Shown here: one piece after another, positions 42,867 through 52,854 of the stretch
Layout of the letters: each line of letters opens with the position of its first letter
Position numbering within the stretch: position 1 is the stretch's first letter
Program-made: the position numbers and the translations under genes
Notes under the pieces: model-generated
What the model was told of the DNA's origin: nothing
Databases searched by the model: none
The model's input: only the letters and a program-made list of their open reading frames with translations
Assembly: GCA_025602905.1 (NCBI GenBank)
Contig: JAHLKI010000003.1
Location: 1,364,001 to 1,428,000 of the forward strand
Source of the DNA: Phlyctochytrium arcticum
Taxonomy: Eukaryota > Chytridiomycota > Chytridiomycetes > Chytridiales > Chytridiaceae
DNA: 64,000 nucleotides
Reading direction: 5' to 3'

Positions 42867-43166
42867 TTTGCCAGAGTTTAAAGCCACGAGGACTGGAAAA
42901 TTCGTGTCGTTGAGCCCTGATCAGGTATTTGCTTATCCAAAGTATCACTTAAGTTTAAATCAGCGATGTTCATAATTTGAGGGTCTCACCATTAAATTGT
43001 TTGCGGAAGTGGGTTAGTACCGAGAAGATTCTAAATTTGAGCTTAACAATAGGTAAAAATTAAAGCTTGAGTTTAAATTTTGAGCTGCATATTGTTTGAC
43101 GGCACTGCCGTTTTGCGAATTCCTTAATTTTGAAAGGCCCACTGGCAACCGAGCTCATCAGCCATT
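42867..43166. promoter_or_regulatory. Shared divergent promoter region
   Basis: 300 bp between the start of the coiled-coil gene (minus) and the receptor gene (plus). It is AT-rich with repeated TTTAAATT/AAATTTTGAG motifs. No core promoter element can be assigned with confidence. Confidence 0.35.
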
Positions 43167-44488
43167 ATGAAGTACTATCAAGAAAGGTATCCTCCGGCAA
43201 ACCTCCCTCCAGCGGATGCCAACGGCTTTCGGTATCTGGAGTCACCTACACTGGGAATGATCCAAGGATGGTACTACTTACCTTATCGACTGACTGAATG
43301 GCAGTGGAAGTGGGCAACTGTATCGTGGGCGGTTGGGGCATTTTCGGTCGTGGTAGGCTTATGTTTCTTTTGGATTATCCGTCGCGTACCGGTTAGTGAA
43401 GGGGAGGGATTCATGGCCACCAGAAAGAGTACTGAACCATCACGCTTTTCAGTGGACGCCATCAAAGTTTATTGTATTCAATCTGGTGCTGGCAGATCGC
43501 TTGCAGACCTTCTTGAACTCATCCCTTTGGCACCCCCCAGCAGTCATTTTGGGCCATCATTGGCAAGGTTCGAACTTCATATACTTTCTACTTGCGCGAT
43601 CAAATAACATTTGCCTCTCACAGGCTATTATACCTGCCAAATTATGGGATATTTTGGCGGATTTTGGGGAATAGCAACGCAGTCGTTCACTTTCCTCTTT
43701 ATCTTGGACCGATATCTTTCCCTTGTCCATCGATTTTCAGTAACAAACTGGCAAGCCAAGCAGATGGTTTGTTCAGTCTGGATGTCCGCATTTTTTATTC
43801 CAGCCTCTCCGTTCATTTTTGGGCGACGAATGTCGGTTGCACCGTCGGCACTGTATTGTCAGCCAATATGTAAAAGAAAAACCCATGTTCACCATACTTC
43901 CTGTGGTCTTGATACTAAAGCAGCGTTGCAGGGTCTAACGGCGGCGACTGGGTAGGCTGGATGTTGGGGTTGCTCGGCTTTGCGTTTGTCGGGACAAATA
44001 TGATCGGTGCTGCGTTCATGTACCTGCAAATATACCGGACGTTTGTTCGCACTACGCGGGAGGCGGAAAAGGCTATTGGAGGCGGGGGGACGACTGCAGA
44101 AACTGGTTCAGATAACATAGCTGCGGACCTTCAACCTGACAGTGGAAACAGCCACAGGTACACCCCAACTAAATCGGTACTTGCCTTCAAAAAAGGATGT
44201 GCGGACGATCTGCATAAAGAAAGTACGGTGCTCGCATACAATCTGGCCCGACAGGCCTTCGTCTACTATGCCTGCTACGCTGTTTGCATGGCTCCAGTTG
44301 GTTATCAGTTTCTCCATCACGTTATATTCCAGATGCCACCACCCGAATGGTTCGACCTGATTGTTTACATGGCAACATATGGATTCACCTTTACGAATCC
44401 CATACTGCTGGTGACTTTGAATCAACATTATCGGTCCGCGGCGCTCGACGAGTGGGAACTATGGCGGCGTAAACTGAGACTATCTTGA
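43167..44488 (+). CDS. Seven-transmembrane receptor, rhodopsin-family-like
   Basis: Four exons in agreeing phase: 43167-43391, 43453-43567, 43624-43869, 43932-44488, 380 aa. Seven hydrophobic segments can be read. TM1 is in exon 1 (AVGAFSVVVGLCFFWII). TM2 has FNLVLADRL, the NLxxAD pattern. TM3 ends FLFILDRYLSLVH, a DRY motif. TM4 includes VWMSAFFIPASPFIFG and TM5 GLLGFAFVGTNMIGAAF. TM6 has ACYAVCMAPVGYQFL. TM7 has FTNPILLVTLNQ, NP followed by LL where NPxxY is usual. The DRY and NP motifs indicate a class A-type G-protein-coupled receptor at the plasma membrane; the ligand is unknown. The long third intracellular loop carries a Gly-rich run (AIGGGGTTAETG). Confidence 0.78.
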
Positions 44489-44952
44489 TAAATTCTGCAA
44501 CTACAGGTCGTTCCGATTAAATCCTACATATCGAATGCCTACGCCTGAGCCAAATGGTAGTAAGGTTCCTGAATTTTTTTTTGGCTAAAAACTTGGGCTC
44601 AGAATAGAAGGGTATATAGGTAGCAGTGGTAGCTGAATAAAGTGATTGACGCCCCTCTTTGTAAATGTTGCGTTTGCCTTGGAAAATAATCGGCAACATT
44701 CGCTATGAGTTTCGCTCATCGCCGAAAACCCTCTGCGAGGGAGCCCGTAAAATATCGTAAATTCCGTATGGCGTAAGTCCGTATGGAAGGGGTTCGATCA
44801 GAAGATTGGCGGATGTCCCAAACACGACCTGCACGAGCTCTTGAGAAGTTGAGACGATGTTCGGTCGGGGCACAGTCATGTTCCGGCTTCCCTAAAATTT
44901 TGCCAACGACGGTCGCCCATCACAATCTCAGATCCTTCGGCAAACGACAAGA

Positions 44953-45686
44953 ATGACATTTGGAGCAACACATTTGCTGAGGAGCGGACGGGTGGTACTA
45001 ACAGCAGCGGGCCCGTCGGGGGGAAGCCCAGTGTCCTCTCTGATTGCTCGTCGGCTGAATTCAACTCAGACAAACTCACTCCATCCCCGCACTCCCACTT
45101 CAACGTCCTCAACACAAGTACCACCCAAGGAAACCACCGATCTACCCTGGCGGGACTACTTTGCCCTTCGCCGCTCGCGCAAAAACTGGGAGCGATCCGG
45201 CGGGGTTCTTGGGGGTCTGGTCGGGTTTGTAGGCGGCAGCTACTATTTTGTGGCCGTGGCCGATTTTGATCCTACACAGCAAATTATGGGGTTGCCGGAT
45301 CCTACTTACTTGTACATCGCGGGGGCGCTGGCTGCGGCGGCGGGAGCCACTGTTGGAGGGATTATTTTGGGTGGTCAAGGATGGCGTTTGGCGAAAAGCC
45401 GGTAAGTTTCTGTTCTCATCTCACGGATCCCTCAACATTGGTCACTCATACTGTAAACACCGCCAGACAAACTCTTCGCGCCCTCGATATCCGCGATAAA
45501 GATTTCTTCCATCGGATTCAGCACCACCGTCCCAAAGAGATAGCGGCCGTCGTACCCATCCCCGGCTCTCAATCCGGCATGCCCGACTACTACGGTGAAA
45601 AGATCTTGTCGGTGGAAGATTATCGTAACTGGCTCCAAAAGCAACGCAAATTTCGAGTTGCGCACAGCACTAAGCGCCGGCTATAA
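44953..45686 (+). CDS. PAM17: Pam17, presequence translocase-associated motor subunit
   Basis: Two exons, 44953-45401 and 45467-45686 (65-nt intron GTAAGT...CCAG), 222 aa. The first 40 residues are basic and hydroxylated with RRLNS, a mitochondrial targeting signal. The conserved part starts LPWRDYFALRRSRKNWERSG. Two membrane spans follow (about 82-101 and 117-141) with the GLPDPTY motif between them. The C-terminal matrix part has FFHRIQHHRP and PDYYGEKILSVEDYRNWL, which are Pam17 signatures. In fungi Pam17 joins the TIM23 import motor at the inner membrane and helps recruit Pam16/Pam18. The start ATG is chosen for the targeting signal. Confidence 0.93.
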
Positions 45687-45689
45687 TTG

Positions 45690-47340
45690 CCCACTCCCAT
45701 CTTTATCAAATTTGTATATATATAGAAATCCCATAATCGCAACCACAACGAATCGGCCACAGTGCTAATTTTATGCCATGTTTTCAGTTATTCGTGAGGT
45801 TCTCAGAATTAGAGAGACTCGTGTCGGCTCTAAGAACTCTCGGTCTGCGTAGCTTTCCCAAGGCCAGTTGAGCTACCATTCGTGGGACGATTTCCACTCG
45901 TCTGCTCATCTCCGTAAGCGACTGACATGATGGAGACTCGGAAAGAGGATTTGGCAATAAGAGAGTCTTGGCTTTGACATTTTACAAAAAATAAATGCCA
46001 TGTCGGTTTCCTCTTTGACGAAATCCAATCACCAATCAGTACATCGACTGATACTATCCCTACGCCGCCAATGGCTATTTGGTGCGGCTTTCGCAAGCCC
46101 TGTATCTCCGGGAACAACCTGTAACGTCCAAAGACGAAAGCTGCACGGGCCGAGTCTGCCACCTTTCCTACTCAAGGCCGTCACACGCGCTCTTCTTGTG
46201 GACAACTCTTCGGGGAAGTATGATGATGATTGGCCGTGAGAATCTTCGAATCGTTTACTCAGGGGGTTTTCTGGCCGTTCCTGTGGTTGTGGTGGACCTT
46301 TCGTGATTGCGGTACTTTTAGATCTGCTGGGCGACCAGCAAGGATGTTCATCTCGACCGCACTCCCTTTCATACCGTTGAATCTGTAATGACACCTTTGT
46401 GAGCACTAGATAAACTGTCTTGCCGGTACACATCGAACGTAACCAAACTCCGTGAGGGGAATAGTTCTCTCCTTCATTTCACTCGGAGATCAGGCCCTCA
46501 AAGCCTTCACCATTCCTGGACGCGTTTGTCCTCTAGCCTGCCAAGAAGTATCCACTCACTCTCCACGTCCTAGGTCGCTTTTTTAATCCAAGAATTTGGC
46601 CTCGTGCCCGTTCAATTGTCTATTCACGTACCAACCTAACTGAGCGCGAGCATTTGTTTTCTGTGAGCTCCATACTTTTCTCGAGCCAGGTCATGTAGGA
46701 CCCCCCCCCCCCCAGTCGTGATCCAGGGAGTAGGAAGTTCAACCTAAGTGCAGTCTTTCCGGTCAATCATCGGCCAATAAAGGTGTGCGCAGTAATGCGC
46801 AGTACATGAGCGCGCAGCCGTCCCTTCAAAGCATCTATTTCTGCCAATTTTTCCTAGACCACTTCTTTGACTTATGGGAAATAACTCGCAGTCTTCATTT
46901 CATGCAATTCCGCATCGAAATTCAAAAGTCAAATTCGTTGAGCTGCTCAACTGACGTTAATGCTGATCGCATGCCACTCTACTACCATAGACAATCACTC
47001 CATGGTCTGATTTTTATTGCTCTCCATCCATGGAGATATTACATTTCCCTTTCAAATCACTTTTGGTCACTTGAATATAACAATTTGGCCGTGAAAAAAA
47101 AGTAGATGATCTAATCATAAAAGTACGAGGAACCTGAAGCTAACTAGCATCATTCATGTTATACAAAAGAAAAATATTAGCAAAGATAGGTCAAGCGGGA
47201 AACACAGCAAAGACAAAAATCCCTAAGTGAAGCGTAAGAAAATGAGGAAAGAAAAGGGGAACACTATTCGACCCCTGAACAGCTTATAAGAATTATATAG
47301 AAAGTGGAAAATAATGCACAACCACCTTCCGGCCATGTAT
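45690..47340. other. Intergenic region with no confident gene
   Basis: Several overlapping minus-strand frames (45830-46433) hint at an old or intron-broken gene, but none has a motif or a consistent splice model. A C10-11 homopolymer lies near 46701-46711. 46440-47340 shows nothing that I can support. Confidence 0.35.
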
Positions 47341-47629
47341 CTACCGATGTACTCTGCGCATTTCACACAGAGAGGGGGCAAAATACCGTGTGATGCCAGC
47401 ATAGAGTACTTGGAAAGCCTCTATTGATCAAGTCCGCTGCTTTTTGCAGAGCGATGCCAGGTACGAGAAGAGCAACGGGCGAGCCCGGCGAATTCTGCCT
47501 TTTGCGACATAGAGAGACTGCCTTGCACCCAGTGGAGAAATGGTTTCGTAGAGTTCGTGAAAGAGTGGAATCTCGGTTAGGTTTCCGCTGAGTCCCATTC
47601 ATGCAGAGAGTACTGGTCGTATTTTTTCC

Positions 47630-48270
47630 AGCATCAGAAGCCGAACTTGCGTGGATTCGAAATGTGGCAATACGCGTCGATGCTGGCGTGTCAAAACTTT
47701 TTAAAAGTCTTTGATTGGACATCGGCCAATGATGCAGCAAATCTTTGTAGCATCATCGCTTCCATCAGCCTCTTCATCGACCAAGTCCCCGATGCTCGTG
47801 GTTCCAGCCCTTCAGTTGAGCCCCATGGTCGCGAACTAGAGTTTGTAGACTTCCATTAGCAGGAGTCGATGTTTTGGTAAGATGCGCGTGCCGGCTAGGA
47901 TTATCTCAATACGTACCACCGAATCTCTGACGTTGCTACTATCCGTGGCCAGACCGGATACACAGACAATTGGAAATTTGTCGGCGCCCAATAACATAAT
48001 GCCACTCCCATCTACTTTGGCTTTCTCCAAAAACGAGCAAGTCGTTTCTCAGTCCGTGTACACCACCCTAGCAGTCTCCCACAAAAGTGTTTTCCAACAT
48101 TGAGTTTATGAATAAATTCGGATGTGCGGCGGGTTCGTGGTTTGATGAGCATTGACCGCACGGCTGCGCTACTGCGCAAGACCACGTGAATATTTCTTCT
48201 TTTTCTTCTGTATATCATACCTTGAAACTGTACACTTTAGTCTCTAGCTTCATTCTCCCTATGCACTGAA
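47630..48270 (-). other. Candidate decayed host gene, possibly roadblock-like
   Basis: Scattered minus-strand coding pieces include MKLETKVYSFK before a GTATGA donor (near 48235), then FINSMLENTFVGD. Next comes KAKVDGSGIMLLGADKFPIV with CVSGLATDSSNVRDSVV before a GTACGT donor (near 47917), and GTTSIGDLVDEEADGSDDAT. Frames shift between pieces and stops intervene. The GIMLLGADKFPIVCVSG segment loosely recalls Roadblock/LC7 proteins. This is a weak impression, not an assignment. Confidence 0.2.
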
Positions 48271-48443
48271 GTTAAAACTACTACTACTACTCGCACCCTG
48301 GGAAGGGGCATTTCTGACCAATACCCTGCAGAATGGCTGTTTTCCAGAATCTCAATTCCGAGTAGGGGGATTCAGCGGCCCCAGCGAAAATGCATTTTAG
48401 GTACACCGGGAGCGTTTGGAAGATGTTTTTTTGCCAACAGCAG

Positions 48444-48764
48444 TCAGCTGTGAATCGTCCCGTGTTTGCGTTCGTCCATGAATTCAACCCACTGGTCCTC
48501 AGTTCTCTTGGTTCCGAAAATGATGGGCGTCGAGATACTCACATTGCCTGATCAATTTTCTGTAAACGTAACAGCGTCTGTAAGCTGCAAGTAATAAACA
48601 GGTATATGTTGGCACGTACCGTAAGGGATAGGCAGTGTCTTTTGATGAGGAGAATCTCTCTCAAAGATCATTGCCATAATCTCATCTCGTGGGAAAACGA
48701 TCTCTATGTTGATTGGCACAGTCATGAGACGCAATTGACGTGGGATCGACCGACTTAATGACAT
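48444..48764 (-). CDS. Small two-exon hypothetical gene
   Basis: Exon 1 is 48764-48620 (MSLSRSIPRQLRLMTVPINI...). A 72-nt intron (GTACGT...ATCAG) leads to exon 2, 48547-48444 (NVSISTPIIFGTKRTEDQWV...), 82 aa in total with phases in agreement. No domain is recognised. It could be a real short gene or the surviving part of a longer one. Confidence 0.35.
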
Positions 48765-49812
48765 TTTGATAAACCCATTGAACAACAACAATAAATAGAT
48801 TCTATACACAAGCAACAAACCAGAAGTCTTTTGGCCTTTTTTCGACGCAGAATAAAAATTTCGTTTTGGTCAGATGAGTGAGTGGAAAGTGGGGCAGAAT
48901 AAGTGTTAAACGAGAGAGATGATGTATTAGCAAGTCTCTTCAGAAATTCCAGCGAAGAGTCTCGCCAAAAAAAAAAAATGTAGTACTATGTATTAGTACT
49001 AAACAAAAACAATTTAAACATAAGAAGATAATTACCAAAAACACCTGCCCCAATAGATGGATGTGGGAGGGATGCCTGGGTAGAGTGAGTAGCGGTAACA
49101 TGCTCCGCATCTACAGAGGCACGTATACATCATGAATTGTTATTTGAGTGCTTTATTATAGAAGAAAACAAAAAAATTCCAATCCCGGCAACAATCCCAC
49201 CACCTTCGATATACGTTTCCTCCATGACGTCGCATTTCCAATTTTTCATCCCAACCGAATCAAAAAAACACACAAATGATGAATAGGAAATGTATATCAA
49301 TTCCATATTTCTAGGGCCTAAAAGAAGACCGTTTCGTGGTATGAAAAATATCCCTTCCCACCCACTTCTTTTAATTGTCAATCGAACTCCCACCACCACC
49401 GTGTTATGTGTCAAGCGAATGTTTTTCATCCCAAAAAACTTGATAGGATATCCATCCATACAGGACCTAAAGATTCAAAAACATTCCTCCTTTATCAGAG
49501 TTTGTTCATCCCACAAAAAATGGTAGGATGAGTATCCAAAAACATCCCCCCCCCCATTCCTCCCGTTCTTTATTCATCCCCCAAAAAAAATGTAGGATCG
49601 TGAGCCATTACAAGCCAAAAACATCCCTCAGAGTTTATTCATCCCACAAAATAAAATGGCATCTTTTGGCAAAAAAGAAAAACCGTCTCGTGAGATGACA
49701 AGAGATACAACCACCACCTCCAGCAAATGTAAAATAGCGAGCAAAAGGGTAAATTCCCATATCAGTAAAAAAAGTATACCATTTTATTTTTTTTTGGAAT
49801 GTGTATGTATGT
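48765..49812. repeat. AT-rich low-complexity DNA with CATCCCA...TAGGATG units
   Basis: From about 49235 to 49660 short degenerate units recur, each with TTCATCCC followed by an A-run and often (T/A)GGATG (for example near 49236, 49424, 49506, 49571, 49638). There are several homopolymer runs, including C9 near 49546. No gene is supported. Confidence 0.5.
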
Positions 49813-49813
49813 A

Positions 49814-49967
49814 CTCGTGCCCAGGGATCTGGTGGCTACGCCACCGACCTGGTTTTCGCGATTCTCGCTGACCAGGCACTCACCACAGTGAGTGCCTGCC
49901 AGCCAAACGATAATTGCAGCCAAACGATAAATCTCAAATAAACAAATAAATCTGGAATTATAAACAA
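49814..49967 (+). repeat. Left terminal inverted repeat
   Basis: 154 bp, inverted partner at 56832-56985. It contains an internal palindrome GGCACTCACCACAGTGAGTGCC and a duplicated GCCAAACGATAA motif. Confidence 0.95.
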
Positions 49968-50152
49968 ACCCGTCGCGCAACGCGTGAGGTTCATTCTCCC
50001 AATCTTCCCGCAAGATCAGACGAACACACCCATACATACCGGCCCGTTAACCCCCAGATTTGCAGCCGTTCAACATCCAGCTTGGGTGCGTGTCGGAGGT
50101 CCCATAATTGTGACTTGTTTACGAACGATTTTGCAGGGTCAAGCCCGCACAG

Positions 50153-51290
50153 CAATGTCGATACCCTCCTCCTCCGAGTGGTCTGACATGGAGATTGAAC
50201 TTCCTTCTTATGTACGTATTGTACGTGGTTCTAAGCATCGCTTTTGATCCTTTGACCGAGACCTGTCTCAGGGTCAAGCTCTTCTGCCAATGTCAACTTC
50301 AGATACTCCGGATCAATCAGAGGGCGATGATTCCCTTCTTGGTCATGTATGTATACCAATGGGCCGATATTGGAAGCTCTTATACTAACACCTTTACAGA
50401 CTCCAGAGCCCCCCCAGTACTCTTCAACTGAGACAGATGGGTCCGATGAAGAGCCAGCCCTTAGAATGCCCCCTCGCGTATGTAGTCTTAAAGGCTTTTG
50501 TCAACCGTTCAACTAACGTTTTACGGGCACAAAAGCGCAAATCAATGTCTGGCTCCGAGTCCTCTACCGAGTCTGACATGGATCTTCCACTTCCACCTCA
50601 TGTATGTATTCCCGAACACGCACCGTCCGTCGTTTTTCCAACACTTTTTCGAAGGGTGAAGATTTTATGTCTATGTCAACCACAGAATCAGAGAACGAAG
50701 CGAATGATTTCCCTCGTGGTCATGTATGTATACCAATGGGCCGATATTATCAGCTCTTATCGAACACCTTTACAGACTCCAGAGCCCCCCCAGTATCCTT
50801 TAAGTGAGACATATGGGTCTGAGGAAGAGACACCCCTTAGAGTGACCCCTCGCGTATGTAGTCTTAAAGGCGTTTGTCAATCGTTCAACTAACATTTTTC
50901 TGGCACAAAAGCGCATGCCAATGTCTGGCTCCGAGTCCTCTACCGAGGCTGACGTGGATCTTCCACTTCCACCTCATGTATGTATTCCCGAACACGCACC
51001 GTCCGTCGTTTTTCCAACACTTTTTTGAAGGATCAGGATTTCATGTCTACTACAGTCTCTGAAACATCGGGCCGATTAGAGGACGAAACGCTTCACCGTC
51101 CTGTAAGTAAACCGATCGCCCATTGTTAGCTCCTCAACTAATCTTGCTACAGGTTCCAGAGCGCCCCCCCTATGCTTCCTCTGACGAAAATACCTCCGAT
51201 GATGAGTCAACGTCGGAGTCTACTTCCATGGTATGCAGTATGAAGCATTCCTGCCAACCGTTTAATTAATCTTCTTACAGGCTCAACACC
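50153..51290 (+). repeat. Tandem exon-intron modules upstream of the transposase core
   Basis: Units begin AATGTCTGGCTCCGAGTCCT or a diverged form at 50153, 50543 and 50919 (steps of 390 and 376 bp). Each contains small Ser/Glu/Pro-rich coding pieces followed by CATGTATGTAT(T/A)C, a GTATGT donor, and later TTACAG before another short acidic piece. They look like duplicated mini-exons coding for acidic low-complexity N-terminal sequence. Further mini-exons follow to 51290. Confidence 0.75.
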
Positions 51291-51298
51291 GCCCACCA

Positions 51299-52368
51299 AT
51301 GTCTGATTCCGAGTCTGAATCTGATGTAGATGTAGACCTCCATCTGTATCGTCGTCCTGTCGCAGACGAAACCAACAACGAGATAAATAAAAGAATTGCA
51401 GACATAATCTCGAAGTTGATCGAAGACGATATCGAAGCCCCCAACTTGTCTCAGATTGCTAAAAAATATGATGTCCCGTACCAGCGGTTGCGTGCCAGGT
51501 GGCTCGGGAGGCCTACCCTCAATGAAAGACCAGCAAACAATCGCAACCTGAACGACGGTCAGGAGTTGTCCTTGTGCATGTACTTGGATAGGCTGGACAA
51601 AATTGGAACGTCGGCCTTGTTCAGCATGGTCACAGGCGCCGCAAACGATATCCTCAACGAGGATTACGACCCTGCAAGTGGTGAGCCCATCCGGGAGGTC
51701 AGTCCCCACTGGACCAGACGCTTCCTGGCTCGCCATCCAGAGTTCAAAATCAGGAAACAGCAGTCGATGGAGGCCACAAGACATGCTGCTCACAGTCGCG
51801 CGTCCATTGGAGCGTGGTTTGATAAACTGCAAAAGGTTCTCCATGATTTCGACATACAACCGTCCGACATCTACAATATGGATGAGAGTGGTTTTCGGGT
51901 GGGTATTGGCCGCGACCAGCGAGTTGTCACGAAGTCCAAAACGGCACCAGTGTACTTGGGTTCAAAGACCAGCCGTGAGACGGTGACATTGGTCGAGGTA
52001 ATCAGCGCGGATGGCGCTAGGTTTCCCCCCTCATCATTGTCCCGGGCAAGCGGAAACAGTACCGCTGGTTTGCAAACTTGCCGGACAAGTACGAGTTGCA
52101 GGTGACGCCGACGGGCTATACAAATGACCAACTCACATATGCCTGGGTCCAGAAATTTCATGAATGGACCAGATACCGCCGGCAGGGGCCGTATCGGCTA
52201 CTCATCATGGATGGGTACGGATCCCACTGCACCCGGCAATTTGTAGAGTTTTGTAACTCCAAATTTATCCTTCCCTTCGCCCTTCCGCCACACACGAGCC
52301 AACTTCTCCAACCTTTGGATGTGGTAGTGTTCCAACCGTACAAAAAATACCATTTCAACGCGATTGAG
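51299..52368 (+). pseudogene. pogo/Fot DDE_1 transposase, N-terminal and core part
   Basis: From MSDSESESDVDVDLHLYRRP the frame has a helix-turn-helix (NLSQIAKKYDVPYQRLRARW), a Tc5/CENP-B-like domain (SPHWTRRFLARHPEFKIRKQ) and the first catalytic Asp in YNMDESGFRVGIGR. An indel in a C6 run near 52027 shifts the frame. The shifted frame gives the second Asp (LLIMDGYGSHCT) and LPPHTSQLLQPLDVVVF with the third. It is then cut at 52368 by the Ty3 insertion and resumes at 55739. Confidence 0.9.
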
Positions 52369-52607
52369 TGTAACAAGCTGACTGCGCATTCCCTTGTTAG
52401 TTTCAAGACGCGTCGCGCGACGCGTGCTGCGCAGTGTCTGCCGTGTCTTTTCTTTCCTTCATTTTACAAGTATATAGCCTACGGTAGTTTTCCCCTCCCC
52501 CGTAGCTTGACCGACAACCCCCACAGAATAGTACTAGTCAACTGTACTTTACACTGAACAAAGTTATACCTCACCAATGGAACATCGTCCCTGCTAATCC
52601 TGTTATA
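52369..52607 (+). repeat. 5' LTR of the young Ty3 element
   Basis: Starts TGTAACAAGC and ends TGTTATA. No difference from 55495-55733 was seen by eye. It carries the palindromic GACGCGTCGCGCGACGCGT motif. Confidence 0.95.
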
Positions 52608-52771
52608 TGGTAGCACCACCCATTCGATTCCTTGCCTAATAGTACCAACACCGACCCACTGAATCCACTGAACCCACTGAACCCACCGAACCCACTGAAC
52701 CCACTGAACCCACCGGACCCACCGGACCCACCGACCCACTCAACCCATTGACCGTTCGACTTCCATCAAGA

Positions 52772-52854
52772 ATGACAACACCCACCGAACTGACGGCAGA
52801 GCAAGCGATGGCGAGACTCATTGAGTTGACCCAACAACATACTGACCTTCAAAA
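52772..52854 (+). pseudogene. gag start remnant
   Basis: ATG at 52772 opens [20 protein letters not shown], a plausible gag N-terminus. Near 52854 it fuses out of frame to the RT segment [13 protein letters not shown], so about 2 kb (gag, protease, RT N-terminus) has been deleted. It is preceded by a Pro-rich-type CCCACTGAA/CCCACCG repeat leader (52655-52750). Confidence 0.75.

Noticed and set aside
46701..46711. C homopolymer as a gene-regulating phase-variable tract
   Set aside because: No reading frame crosses it; likely a simple or sequencing-prone run.
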